Origin: Streptomyces sp. sk2.1
GTDB taxonomy: Bacteria; Actinomycetota; Actinomycetes; Streptomycetales; Streptomycetaceae
Length of the DNA stretch: 62,837 nt
Assembly: GCF_008120935.1 (NCBI RefSeq)
Contig: NZ_RDBO01000033.1
Location: 82,014 to 144,850, forward strand
Direction: 5' to 3'
Of the stretch, positions 55,269 through 62,837 are shown piece by piece. Position 1 is the stretch's first letter. Every line of letters starts with the position of its first letter. The notes under the pieces were generated by a model. That model made no database searches, was not told the origin of the DNA, and was given only the letters and a program-made list of their open reading frames with translations. Both the position numbers and the translations under genes were made by a program.

Positions 55269-56669
55269 GTGCCCGAAGTGACATCCACCGACCTGTACGA
55301 GGTCACCATGGCGCTCTCGTACCTGCGGGAGGACATGCGGGCACCGGCCACGTTCAGCCTTTTCGTGCGCGCCCTGCCCCCGGGGCGGGGGTTCCTGGTC
55401 GCCGCGGGACTGGAACCGGCACTCGACTGTCTCTCCCGCTTCCGGGTGGGCCGTTCGGACACGGAGGAGTTCGCGAGAGCGCTGCGGCGCCCCACGGCGG
55501 ACCTCGAACCGTTGCGCGGCCTCTCCTTCGACGGCCGGGTCCGGGCCGTGCCGGAGGGCCGGCTCGTCCTCCCCGGCGAACCGCTGCTGGAGGTCACCGC
55601 TCCGCTGCCGCAGGCCCAGCTGGTGGAGACGTACCTGCTGTCCCTGCTGTGCCACCGGACGGCGGTCGCCTCCAAGGCGGCCCGGTGCGTGCTGGCCGCC
55701 GCCGGGCGGCCCCTGGTGGACTTCTCGCTGCGCCGGACCCACGGGCCCGAGGCGGGCATGCAGGCGGCAAGGCTGTGCGCCCTGGTCGGATTCGCGGGCA
55801 CCAGCAATGTCGCCGCCGCATGCCGGTACGGCATTCCCGCCGTCGGCACGATGGCCCACTCGTACATCGAGAGCTTCCCCTCGGAGGAAGAGGCGTTCCG
55901 CGCTTTCTCCCGCACCCATCCGGGTCCGGTGACCCTCCTGGTCGACACGTACGACACGGATCGCGGAGTGGCCACGGCCGCGCACGTGCTCACGGACCTC
56001 GGGCTCGGGACCGGGTGCGCGATCCGGCTCGACAGCGGCGATCTGGGCGCGCCGGCCCGCCGGGCCCGTACCGCGCTCGACGCGGCCGGGCTGACCGACG
56101 TCCGCATCATCGCGAGCGGCGGCCTGGACGAGTACGGCGTCGACCGGCTCGTGCGGGAGGGCGCGCCGATCGACTCCTACGCCGTCGGCACGAAGGTCGG
56201 CACGGCCGCCGACGCCCCCTGCCTGGACGCGGCGTACAAGCTCGTCGAGTACGACGGCCGGCCCGTCATGAAGCTCTCGTCCGCCAAGGTCACCGCGCCG
56301 GGTCCGAAGCAGGTCTTCCGCGGCCCGGGGCTCCGGGACGTGATCGGCCTGGCCGACGAGACGCCGCCCGAGGGCACGGAGCCGCTGCTGCGGACCGTGA
56401 TGCGCGGCGGACTCCGGACGGAGCCCCCCGACACGCCGACGGCCGCCCGTACCCGCTTCGAGGCCGACCTCTCGGCCCTGCCCGAGGAAGCACGGCGCGT
56501 CACGGCCCCGGTGGCCCCCTCGCCCGCGGTGTCGGCCCGGCTGACCGCCCTGACGACCACCGTCCGGCACCGGATCGCCGGAAGGACCCGGACGGCACCG
56601 CAGGACGGTCACGGGCGTCCCCGAGGGCCGGTCGGCCCTCCCCCGGCCGCCGGACACGGGCGATCATGA
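55269..56669 (+). CDS. pncB: Nicotinate phosphoribosyltransferase
   Basis: NAD-salvage enzyme joining nicotinate and PRPP, about 466 aa from GTG at 55269 (alternatives GTG 55278, ATG about 55182). The substrate-tunnel start is TSTDLYEVTMALSYL. Later motifs are DFSLRRTHGPEAGMQAAR (RRxHG with the key His), FAGTSNVAAACRYGIP, GTMAHSYI, RLDSGDLG (phosphate site) and SYAVGTKVGTAADAP. The last 60 residues are low-complexity. The start is weakly defined, since no strong ribosome site precedes any candidate. A nicotinate phosphoribosyltransferase gene also lies in the OsdR-controlled cluster of S. coelicolor as I recall. The palindrome for the next gene sits inside its 3' end. Confidence 0.85.
   Translation: MPEVTSTDLYEVTMALSYLREDMRAPATFSLFVRALPPGRGFLVAAGLEPALDCLSRFRVGRSDTEEFARALRRPTADLEPLRGLSFDGRVRAVPEGRLVLPGEPLLEVTAPLPQAQLVETYLLSLLCHRTAVASKAARCVLAAAGRPLVDFSLRRTHGPEAGMQAARLCALVGFAGTSNVAAACRYGIPAVGTMAHSYIESFPSEEEAFRAFSRTHPGPVTLLVDTYDTDRGVATAAHVLTDLGLGTGCAIRLDSGDLGAPARRARTALDAAGLTDVRIIASGGLDEYGVDRLVREGAPIDSYAVGTKVGTAADAPCLDAAYKLVEYDGRPVMKLSSAKVTAPGPKQVFRGPGLRDVIGLADETPPEGTEPLLRTVMRGGLRTEPPDTPTAARTRFEADLSALPEEARRVTAPVAPSPAVSARLTALTTTVRHRIAGRTRTAPQDGHGRPRGPVGPPPAAGHGRS
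56625..56638. promoter_or_regulatory. Perfect DevR/OsdR-like palindrome inside the 3' end of the pncB gene
   Basis: GGGCCG-GT-CGGCCC, symmetric out to GAGGGCCGGTCGGCCCTC (56623-56640), 72-85 nt before the start of CBS-BON gene 4. It has the same core as the site at 52888. Confidence 0.68.
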
Positions 56670-56709
56670 GAGAAGCCGGAGGACCGAGCCATGGGAAAGG
56701 GGACCGGGG

Positions 56710-57315
56710 ATGAGGCACCGAAGTGTCGCCGAGTTGATGACGCCCACGGCCGTCAGTGTCGTGCCGGGCACGCCCTTCAAGGAGATCGCCCGGCTCCTGG
56801 ACGAGTTCGACATCACCGCCGTCTGCGTGGTGGACGAGACGAACCGGCCGCTCGGCGTCGTCTCCGAAGCCGATCTCGTACGTCCCCGCGCCGTCGGGTC
56901 CGGGCTCCACACGGCGGGAGCGCTCATGTCGAGCCCCGCCGTGGTCGCCCGGCCCGAATGGAGCGTGGTGCGGGCCGCCCGTGTGATGGACCGGTCCCGG
57001 GTGAAGCGCCTGCCCGTGGTCGACGAGGACGGGCGGCTCGTGGGCGTGCTGAGCCGCAGCGACCTCATCCAGTTGTTCCTCCGCAGGGACCGGGCGATCC
57101 AGGAGGAGATCGTCGAGGACGTGGTGACCCGCACCCTCGGGCTGAACCCGTCGGACCTCTCGGTGGACGTCCAGGACGGCCGGGTCACCCTCAGCGGCAC
57201 GGTACGTCGTCCCGGGCTGGTGCCCGTCCTCCTCAGACTCTGCAACAGCGTCGACGGTGTCGTGGGAGTCGTCGACCGGCTCCGTCACGAGGACGACGCC
57301 CCCACCGGGAAGTGA
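56710..57315 (+). CDS. CBS-pair plus BON domain protein (4)
   Basis: Protein of 201 aa, the shortest of the four. CBS 1: SVAELMTPTAVSVVPGTPFKEI and CVVDETNRPLGVVSEADLV. CBS 2: ALMSSPAVVARPEWSVVRAA and PVVDEDGRLVGVLSRSDLIQLFL. BON: VDVQDGRVTLSGTVRRPGLV. GGGGA lies before the ATG. It converges on the P-type ATPase gene with only 3 nt between the two stop codons. Sequence distance from copies 1 and 3 suggests an old duplication rather than a recent one. Confidence 0.88.
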   Translation: MRHRSVAELMTPTAVSVVPGTPFKEIARLLDEFDITAVCVVDETNRPLGVVSEADLVRPRAVGSGLHTAGALMSSPAVVARPEWSVVRAARVMDRSRVKRLPVVDEDGRLVGVLSRSDLIQLFLRRDRAIQEEIVEDVVTRTLGLNPSDLSVDVQDGRVTLSGTVRRPGLVPVLLRLCNSVDGVVGVVDRLRHEDDAPTGK

Positions 57316-57318
57316 CGA

Positions 57319-60078
57319 TCACCACCGGGTGTCCCGCTCCACCGCCCGCACGGACCCGGTGACGGGCGACGCCCGTCGGCGGCGCCGGGCGCGCCGCAGC
57401 TCGTCCGTGCCCCAGACCAGGACCGGAAATGTCGCGATGAGCAGAACGACGTCCCAGGGAAGGGCTGCCGTGCCGAAGATCCGCTGCAGCGGCGGTGCGT
57501 AGACGAGGGCCGCCGTGAACACGAGCTCGAAGGCGATGCCCGCCAGCAGCAGCGGATTGGACAGCACGCCGATCTCTCGCAGCGCCGCGTGGTCCGTACG
57601 GGCCGCGAAGGCGGTGCCGACCTGGCAGGTGACGATCCCCGCGAAAGTGGCCGTGGTGGCCGTCACGTAGGCGTCGTGCAGAGGGCTGCCGGGTCCCGTG
57701 GGGGCGCCCGGCTGCCAGCCCGCGCGCCAGAGCACGCAGAAGTAGCCGGCCGTGACGAGGACGGCCGACACCGCCCCCAGACAGCCCCAGCTGCGGACGA
57801 GCATGTCGTGGGAGATCACGGACTCGCGCTCGGAGCGCGGCGGCCGCCGCATGATGCCGGGCTCGGAGCGCTCCCGGCCCAGGGCGAGGGCGGGAAGGGT
57901 CTCCGTGCCCAGGTCGATGGCGAGGATCTGCAGCACCGTCAGCGGGAGCGGGACCGCGCCCGCCGACAGGGCGAAGACGAGGAAGGGCACGATCTCCGGG
58001 GTGGCGTGGGCGAAGATGTAGACGATGAACTTGCGGACGTTGTCGTAGACGCGACGCCCGGACTCGATCGCGGTGACGATGGTGGCGAAGTCGTCGTCCG
58101 TCAGCACCATGGCCGCTGCCTCACGGGCCACGTCGGTACCCGACCGGCCCATGGCCACGCCGATGTGGGCGCGGTGGAGCGCCGGCGCGTCGTTGACCCC
58201 GTCGCCGGTCATGGCGACGATCCGGCCGTGGGCCCGCAGGGTGTCGGCGACCTTGAGTTTCGTCTCGGGCGAGGAGCGGGCGAAGACGACCTCGGCGTCG
58301 CCCTCCGCGAGGAGCCGGTCCAGTTCGTCGTCGCCCAGCGACTCGGAGGCGGCGACGACCTCCAGCCGGGGAACCCCGATGCCGACCTCGCGGGCGATCG
58401 CCGCGGCTGTGGCACCGCCGTCCCCCGTCACGACGTGCACGCGCACCCCGGCCTCGTGGCAGCGGCCGACGGCCGCCGCCACCTCGGAGCGGGGCGGGTC
58501 GTACAGCCCGACGAGGCCCAGCAGGGTCAGTTCCGACTCGGCGTCCTGCCGGTGGGCGGGCGGTTCCTCCCCGCGTGGCAGGTCGCGCGCGGCGACGGCC
58601 AGGACCCGCATGCCGCCCTCGGCCAGTCGTTGCGCCGCCGAACGGGCCGCCGCCCTGTCGGGGCCGGGCAGGACACGGGACAGGACCACTTCGGGCGCCC
58701 CCTTGACCACGACCCGTTCCCGGCCCGGCTCCTCGCCCTCCTGGACGACCGACATCAGCCGCAGCCGCGGATCGAAGCGGAACAGCGCGCGCCGTTCCGC
58801 GTCGCGGCGTTCGGGATCCACCGGGACCCCGCGCTCCGCGGCCCCCGTGACGAGGGCGGCCTCGGTGGGATCGCCGTGCAGTTCGCCGTCCGCGTCGCGG
58901 GTGACCGTGGTGCACAGGGCGCCCGCCCGTAGCAGTGCCCTCGTCCACGGGCCCTCGTCCGTTCCGTGACCGACCGTCCAGAGCGTGCGCAGACGCATGC
59001 GGTTACGGGTGAGCGTGCCGGTCTTGTCCGTGCAGATCACGCTCGTCGAACCGAGTGTCTCCACGGCGCTGAGCCGTTTGACCAGGGCACCCTGCCGGGC
59101 CAGGACCCGGACCCCGACGGCGAGGGCCAGGGTGATGGTCGGCAGCAGCCCCTCGGGGACGTTGGCGACGAGGAGCCCGATGGCGAACATCAGGGAGTCG
59201 GTCACCGGAAGGCCGACCGCCACCCCGACGACGAGGAAGACGGCGCCCATGCCCGTGGCGACGCCGGCGATGAGCCACGCCACCTTCTTGACCTGGTGCT
59301 CCAGGGGGCTTTCCTCCCGGCGGGTCCGCTGGCTGAGTGCGGCGATCCGCCCGAGTTCGGTGCGGTCCCCGGTGGCGAACACGACGGCTCGGGCCTGCCC
59401 CTCGACACAGCTCGTCCCGCTGAGGACGAGGTTCGGCTCCTCCAGCAACGGCGCGCCGAGCAGCCCGGCCGCCGCCACCCGCTCCGCCGGTACGGACTCC
59501 CCCGTGAGCATCGAGAGGTCGACCTCCACGCCTCCCTCGGTGACCCGTGCGTCCGCCGGAACCTTGTCGCCCTCCTCCAGGACGATGACATCGCCCGGTA
59601 CCAGGTCGCGGGCCTCCACGGTGAGCGGCCGTCCGTCGCGCACGGCGAGGGCCTGCTCGGGCAGATAGCGGGCGAGGGTCTCCACCGCGCGTTCGGCCTG
59701 GCGTTCCTGGAGCAGCGCGAAGCCCGCGTTGACGACGATGACCGCGAGGACCGCCCAGCCGAGCACTGCCAGATCCGCGACGAAGGCCAGAACGGCGGCG
59801 GCCCAGAGCAGCAGGGCGAGGGGATGCACCAGTTGCCCGACCAGTTCCCGCGAGAAGGAGGTGTGTGCCTTGCGGCGCACCTCGTTCGGACCGTGGACCG
59901 CGAGGCGGCGGGCCGCCTCACGGGCGGACAGCCCGTCCGGACCGGTGGCGAGTTCGCGGCGGAGTCGGGGCAGGGGCTCGCCGGGATCGAAGGGCAATGC
60001 CCCGGCGGACGGCCGCGCGGGGCCGGTACGGCTCTTGGCACGGGTGGTCACCACTGGGCCGTCGCCCCGCTCAGTCAT
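57319..60078 (-). CDS. CtpF-like type II cation-transporting P-type ATPase
   Basis: Membrane pump of 919 aa, intact. Actuator motif [11 protein letters not shown], membrane motif [21 protein letters not shown] (P-E-G-L), phosphorylation site [13 protein letters not shown], nucleotide site [12 protein letters not shown] and hinge [22 protein letters not shown] are all present, with C-terminal helices [20 protein letters not shown]. It would export Ca2+ or another cation. Start ATG at 60078 overlaps the stop of the small membrane protein gene by 8 nt, so they are coupled. Mycobacterial CtpF belongs to the DosR regulon. The operon hsp20 - membrane protein - ATPase begins at the double palindrome near 61.4 kb. 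Confidence 0.92.
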   Translation of the reverse strand: MTERGDGPVVTTRAKSRTGPARPSAGALPFDPGEPLPRLRRELATGPDGLSAREAARRLAVHGPNEVRRKAHTSFSRELVGQLVHPLALLLWAAAVLAFVADLAVLGWAVLAVIVVNAGFALLQERQAERAVETLARYLPEQALAVRDGRPLTVEARDLVPGDVIVLEEGDKVPADARVTEGGVEVDLSMLTGESVPAERVAAAGLLGAPLLEEPNLVLSGTSCVEGQARAVVFATGDRTELGRIAALSQRTRREESPLEHQVKKVAWLIAGVATGMGAVFLVVGVAVGLPVTDSLMFAIGLLVANVPEGLLPTITLALAVGVRVLARQGALVKRLSAVETLGSTSVICTDKTGTLTRNRMRLRTLWTVGHGTDEGPWTRALLRAGALCTTVTRDADGELHGDPTEAALVTGAAERGVPVDPERRDAERRALFRFDPRLRLMSVVQEGEEPGRERVVVKGAPEVVLSRVLPGPDRAAARSAAQRLAEGGMRVLAVAARDLPRGEEPPAHRQDAESELTLLGLVGLYDPPRSEVAAAVGRCHEAGVRVHVVTGDGGATAAAIAREVGIGVPRLEVVAASESLGDDELDRLLAEGDAEVVFARSSPETKLKVADTLRAHGRIVAMTGDGVNDAPALHRAHIGVAMGRSGTDVAREAAAMVLTDDDFATIVTAIESGRRVYDNVRKFIVYIFAHATPEIVPFLVFALSAGAVPLPLTVLQILAIDLGTETLPALALGRERSEPGIMRRPPRSERESVISHDMLVRSWGCLGAVSAVLVTAGYFCVLWRAGWQPGAPTGPGSPLHDAYVTATTATFAGIVTCQVGTAFAARTDHAALREIGVLSNPLLLAGIAFELVFTAALVYAPPLQRIFGTAALPWDVVLLIATFPVLVWGTDELRRARRRRRASPVTGSVRAVERDTRW

Positions 60079-60643
60079 CGTCGGCCCCGGATCCGCTGCC
60101 CCGCCGGAGTCTGCCGGACCATACGGGTTCCACCTGCGCCCACTCGCGTTCGAGGGCCGCGAGGGCACGGTTCTCGGTACGCCGTCGTACGAGGACGAGG
60201 ACACCGGCCCCGGTCGCCCCCGCGGTGCCGGCCGCGGCCGCGCCGCCGGTGAACGCGACCAGCACGCGTTCCGCGTCGTTGCCCGGCGGCCGGGCGGGGG
60301 CTCCGGCGGCGTCCACCCAGACGGGCACGGTGTGGCCCCGGGGGGTCCGGGGAGGCACTTCGACGGTTCCGGACCGGTGGACGTCGTCGGGGTACTCCCA
60401 GATCGCCGGGGCGACGAACCGCGGCTGTGTGCCCTGCTGGATCGGGGCGGGCGGCTCCTCGGCCGGCCCCGTGGTGGTCGCCGTCACCCGGTGGAGGTGC
60501 TCGGCGCGTACGCGGTCCGCCCGGCCCCCGGCGCTCCACAGGTACCCGGCGGCGACCGCGCCGCAGATCAGGGCGATGGTCAGGACGACGGCCGCGGCCA
60601 CTCGCCCACCGGGGCCGCGGCCCGACTGCTCGTGGTCGGTCAT
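60071..60643 (-). CDS. Rv1733c-like two-TM membrane protein
   Basis: Membrane protein of 190 aa from ATG at 60643 (GGAGG 7 nt upstream). One hydrophobic segment at about 27-48 ([22 protein letters not shown]) and one at about 142-165 enclose an exported domain with [21 protein letters not shown] and [19 protein letters not shown]. This order, and the A-x-W / RSG-x-V / VWVD-x-x-G pattern, match the Rv1733c family, a dormancy-regulon membrane protein of unknown function in mycobacteria. A charged cytoplasmic tail ends it. It lies between hsp20 and the P-type ATPase and overlaps the latter. Function unknown. Confidence 0.78.
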   Translation of the reverse strand: MTDHEQSGRGPGGRVAAAVVLTIALICGAVAAGYLWSAGGRADRVRAEHLHRVTATTTGPAEEPPAPIQQGTQPRFVAPAIWEYPDDVHRSGTVEVPPRTPRGHTVPVWVDAAGAPARPPGNDAERVLVAFTGGAAAAGTAGATGAGVLVLVRRRTENRALAALEREWAQVEPVWSGRLRRGSGSGADDD

Positions 60644-60685
60644 GGTGCGCCTCCGGACGGATGTCACACCGGACGGGAACACGGC

Positions 60686-60802
60686 TCAGCGGACGGCGGT
60701 GCCGCCCCCGTCGTCCCTCGGTGTCCGGCCGGTCCCGTCGGCGGTGTCGGCGGTGACGCCGTGGCCGCCGCCGCGGGTGGCCGGGACGGACTTCCTGCTC
60801 AT
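60686..60802 (-). CDS. Possible 38-residue ORF coupled to hsp20
   Basis: ATG at 60802 overlaps the hsp20 stop as ATGA, and the frame runs 38 codons (MSRKSVPATRGGGHGVTADT...) to TGA at 60686. Codon use is normal, but the peptide is Gly/Thr/Asp-rich and without recognisable family. Overlap with hsp20 is the only real support. Confidence 0.3.
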   Translation of the reverse strand: MSRKSVPATRGGGHGVTADTADGTGRTPRDDGGGTAVR

Positions 60803-61248
60803 GAGCGGTCCCCGGCATCGCCCCGCTTCACCGGAACGGTCCGTGCCGCCCGGGTCTCCTGGTCGGGCATCGGGACGCGGACGGTGAGGATGCCGTCCGT
60901 GTAGGACGCCTCGACGCCCTCGGCGGGAACGGGGTCCGGGAGGCGCACGGTCCTGCGGAACGATCCGTAGCGGAACTCCGAATGCTCCTTGTCCTGGGTG
61001 CTCTCACCGTGCTCGGCGCTCACCGTGACCAGGTTGCCGTCGACCGTGATGGTGATGTCCTCGTCCGGGTCCATCCCGGGGAGTTCGGCCCGCAGGACGT
61101 ACGTGCCGTCGCCGCTGGTGACCTCCATGGGAATGGAGTGGGCGGCCATGACGGGGAACCGGCCGGGCAGCCCGGGGAACTCCCTGCTGAACCAGTCGTT
61201 GAAGTCGGGGAAGAAGTTGTGCCTGCGTTCCACCTTCGCTCCGGTCAT
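60799..61248 (-). CDS. Small heat shock protein Hsp20 (alpha-crystallin family)
   Basis: Cytoplasmic chaperone of 149 aa from ATG at 61248, with GGAGGAG upstream. The alpha-crystallin domain runs from about residue 40 (MEVTSGDGTYVLRAELPGMDP) through DITITVDGNLVTVSAEH and RYGSFRRTVRLPDPV to YTDGILTVRVPM (the G-x-L motif). Short N- and C-terminal arms allow oligomers that hold unfolding proteins. HspX/Acr is a hallmark DosR target in mycobacteria. Two palindromes at 61385-61423 lie 137-175 nt upstream. Confidence 0.93.
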   Translation of the reverse strand: MTGAKVERRHNFFPDFNDWFSREFPGLPGRFPVMAAHSIPMEVTSGDGTYVLRAELPGMDPDEDITITVDGNLVTVSAEHGESTQDKEHSEFRYGSFRRTVRLPDPVPAEGVEASYTDGILTVRVPMPDQETRAARTVPVKRGDAGDRS

Positions 61249-61939
61249 CGTTCTGCTCCTCCTGCTCACGGGTCCGGGGCGCCGCCCCTCGGGCGGGCCG
61301 GACCACGGAGCCCGGTCCGGCTCCGCTTCTCCACCCTTCCGCCCGTCCCCTTTGCGGCGCAGTGCCCAAGGGGGCTGTCGGGGAGGGCCGAACGGTCCTG
61401 ATTCGCAGGGGACCGACCGGCCCATGACACGCCCGCTGCGCGCCTCGGCCGTCATGGGGCGAGGCCGCGTCGGCAGGACGACGCGCGGGACGCGGGGCCG
61501 GTGGCACCATGGCGGCGGCCCGGCTCCCGCCGTCCGGGGCATTCAGAGAAAGGCGGCGGAAACCCGGACCGTGTGCACCGGACGCCCAGGCCGCCCGGTC
61601 GTCTCCGGGCCATGCGGCAAAAATCCGTACGGCACGGGCGGCACCTCGCCCGCGGCGTCCTGGCGTTCGAACCGAAGTGGCCTCGGTTCGTGGGCGGGGC
61701 GGCGTCGTGTCCTGCGGGGCATGGTCATCCCTCTTCCTTCTCCGGTGCTCGCGTCGAGGGCCGCCTCCGCCGCGACGGCACGGTGCTCGACCGCGGCGGA
61801 GCCCTCCGGTGTCACGGGGACGGAGTCGGCACCCGCGCCGACCGGGCTCGCGGTGAACGCCGGGTCGCCGCTGTGCCGCTCCGGCCGCGCGGGCCCACCG
61901 GCCGTGTGCGCGGGTGGTGAACGGTCGAGTGCCGCGGAC
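61249..61939. other. Upstream region of hsp20, otherwise no supported gene
   Basis: The 691 bp between hsp20 and the PEP-synthase relic hold the double palindrome and no frame with recognisable protein. Coding-like minus-strand pieces near 61.8-61.9 kb (DPAFTASPVGAGAD...) may be further decayed PEP-synthase sequence, but I cannot align them. Confidence 0.4.
61385..61423. promoter_or_regulatory. Paired DevR/OsdR-like palindromes upstream of hsp20
   Basis: GGGCCG-AA-CGGTCC (61385-61398) and GGACCG-AC-CGGCCC (61410-61423), centres 25 bp apart. Each arm carries one A or T where the perfect version has G or C, and the pair sits at a spacing fit for two regulator dimers. Confidence 0.7.
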
Positions 61940-62604
61940 GACGGCGGGGACGCCGAGTTCACGGCTGACGACGACGGCGTGCGAGGTCCGGTCCCCGTGG
62001 TCGGCGACGACGGCTGCCGCCCTCATGACCGGTTCCGCCCGTCGTCGGGGTTCCCGACGGTGCGGGTCGGTCCGGCGCCCGCGTACACGGCCCTCGGCCG
62101 TTCGATGCCGATCCGTACGCCGACGCGGCGGTCACGGGCTTCGAGGAGGGTGTCCGGGCCGCGGACGTCCAGGTACGTCTCCTGCTGCCCGGCGAAACCC
62201 GCCGCGGGCAGGTCCTCCGCGATCGCGCTGCTGGACACCGCCGCCCCGGTGCCTCCCGACCGGTCTCCCGGGCCGACCGGCCGTACACGGCGAGCACGTC
62301 GTCGAGCAGTGGGACGGGCGGCGGACGCGCGGGGGAAGGGCGGGCGGACGGCGGCCCCGGCCTCGTCGAGGCGGGCTCCGCCGTGGAGCCGACCGGTCCG
62401 CGCGGCCACGAGGGGGCACGGACGGTGGGCGTCGAGCAGTTCCCCGTACGCCTCGGCGGTGGTGGCGAATCCCGGTGGGACCCGTGTCCCTGCCCTGCCG
62501 ATCCGGTCGATCGGCTCACCGGGCGAGACGTTCCTGCCCCCTGCACGGCCGATGTCCCGTCGGCCCGGCCCGGCGAAGGATACGACGCGCCGCACGGCTC
62601 CCAT
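61940..62604 (-). pseudogene. PEP synthase / pyruvate-phosphate dikinase relic
   Basis: A good start, ATG at 62604 with GGAGG upstream, gives RRVVSFAGPGRRDIGRAGGRNVSPGEPIDRIG and TRVPPGFATTAEAYGELLD, the N-terminal nucleotide domain of PEP synthases. Within it the frame changes: LLDDVLAVYGRSARETG is in one frame, and SSSAIAEDLPAAGFAGQQETYLDVRG in another. Shortly after, sequence jumps to DHGDRTSHAVVVSRELGVPAVV, the phospho-histidine domain that normally lies about 200 residues later. The C-terminal PEP-binding barrel is missing. It cannot make active enzyme. A pyruvate phosphate dikinase gene sits near osdRK in S. coelicolor as I recall. Confidence 0.82.
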
Positions 62605-62647
62605 GGCGCCCTCCGTGGTTCCCGGTCGGTTCCCGCACGGTCCCCGG

Positions 62648-62743
62648 TCAGTACGGCAGGGGACGGCCTGACGGAGTGCGCAGGTCGAGCGGGGGCCGCT
62701 CACGGGGACGGCCGTGCCCGGCACTGATCCGGATGCGCTCCAT
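62648..62743 (-). CDS. Possible 31-residue leader ORF before the PEP-synthase relic
   Basis: ATG at 62743 with GAGAGGTG upstream opens 31 codons (MERIRISAGHGRPRERPPLD...) to TGA at 62648, 44 nt before the PEP-synthase start. Ribosome site and codon use are good. No family recognised. Its 5' flank runs straight into the terminal palindrome. Confidence 0.35.
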   Translation of the reverse strand: MERIRISAGHGRPRERPPLDLRTPSGRPLPY

Positions 62744-62753
62744 GGTGCTCACC

Positions 62754-62837
62754 TCTCCGTGCGGTGGGGAACGTCTCCTCGCGTGTCCGCCCGGCGCCGG
62801 GCGGACACGCGAGGAGACGTTCCCCACCGCACGGAGA
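62754..62837. repeat. Perfect 84-bp palindrome reaching the window end
   Basis: The 42 bases 62754-62795 are followed, with no spacer, by their exact reverse complement at 62796-62837, where the window ends. The true arm may be longer than 42 bp. The left arm is the upstream flank of the small ORF at 62648-62743. Confidence 0.95.

Noticed and set aside
62754..62837. Reading the terminal palindrome as a Streptomyces telomere
   Set aside because: Known telomeres contain several short palindromes with purine-rich loops. A single 84-bp spacer-free palindrome does not fit, and there is no other sign of a replicon end.
62754..62837. Reading the terminal palindrome as a transcription terminator
   Set aside because: It lies upstream of the start of the neighbouring genes, and a 42-bp perfect stem without loop is far outside normal terminator size.

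Overview
The window is very GC-rich (roughly 70-73% by eye) with strongly G/C-ending codons, Shine-Dalgarno sites of the GGAGG/GGAAGG type and several GTG/TTG starts. Gene families (KatG, a DevS/DevR-type two-component pair, CBS-BON proteins, Tat-exported hydrolases, a kinase with TPRs) point to an actinomycete, most likely Streptomyces. I see no rRNA, tRNA, CRISPR array or insertion sequence.

Left part (1-20 kb): a truncated acyl-CoA ligase, a secreted Ntn-hydrolase acylase, a ChaA-type cation/proton antiporter, a translationally coupled nitronate monooxygenase/acyl-CoA ligase pair, a Tat-exported beta-lactamase-fold hydrolase behind a double dyad, a phosphotransferase and an MFS pump, a divergent Fur-type regulator/katG pair, a secreted peptidylarginine-deiminase-like protein, and a divergent AraC regulator/DHA2 pump pair.

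Middle part (20-35.4 kb): a polysaccharide utilisation locus. A LacI regulator faces an 11-gene same-strand run: Tat-lipoprotein sugar-binding protein, two ABC permeases, an SDR, two signal-less heparinase II/III-like lyases, a DUF624-type membrane protein, a secreted beta-helix protein, a secreted SGNH esterase, a secreted PL8 lyase and a CE7 acetyl esterase. Two ATCGATTTAC operators flank a good promoter. The set suggests uptake and lytic breakdown of an acetylated, uronic-acid-containing polysaccharide. The ATPase subunit is not in the window. A phytoene-desaturase-like flavoprotein, a Ser/Thr kinase with about nine kinesin-light-chain-type TPRs and a PuuB-like amine oxidase follow.

Right part (41-62.8 kb): an island that closely parallels the mycobacterial DosR and streptomycete OsdR dormancy regulons. 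It carries a DevR-like regulator and DevS-like GAF-GAF kinase, four CBS-BON proteins, a universal stress protein, an Acg-like nitroreductase, an alcohol dehydrogenase/beta-phosphoglucomutase/GH65 operon, an MBL-beta-CASP protein, a nicotinate phosphoribosyltransferase, Hsp20, an Rv1733c-like membrane protein, a CtpF-like P-type ATPase and a PEP-synthase relic. GC-rich palindromes of the form GGRCCG-NN-CGGYCC, or a 3-nt-spaced variant, occur before most transcription units. The island also looks eroded: one P-type ATPase has lost its catalytic core, the PEP synthase is fragmented, the nitroreductase has two compensating frameshifts, and the MBL protein is split by an in-frame TAG. The window ends inside a perfect 84-bp palindrome.
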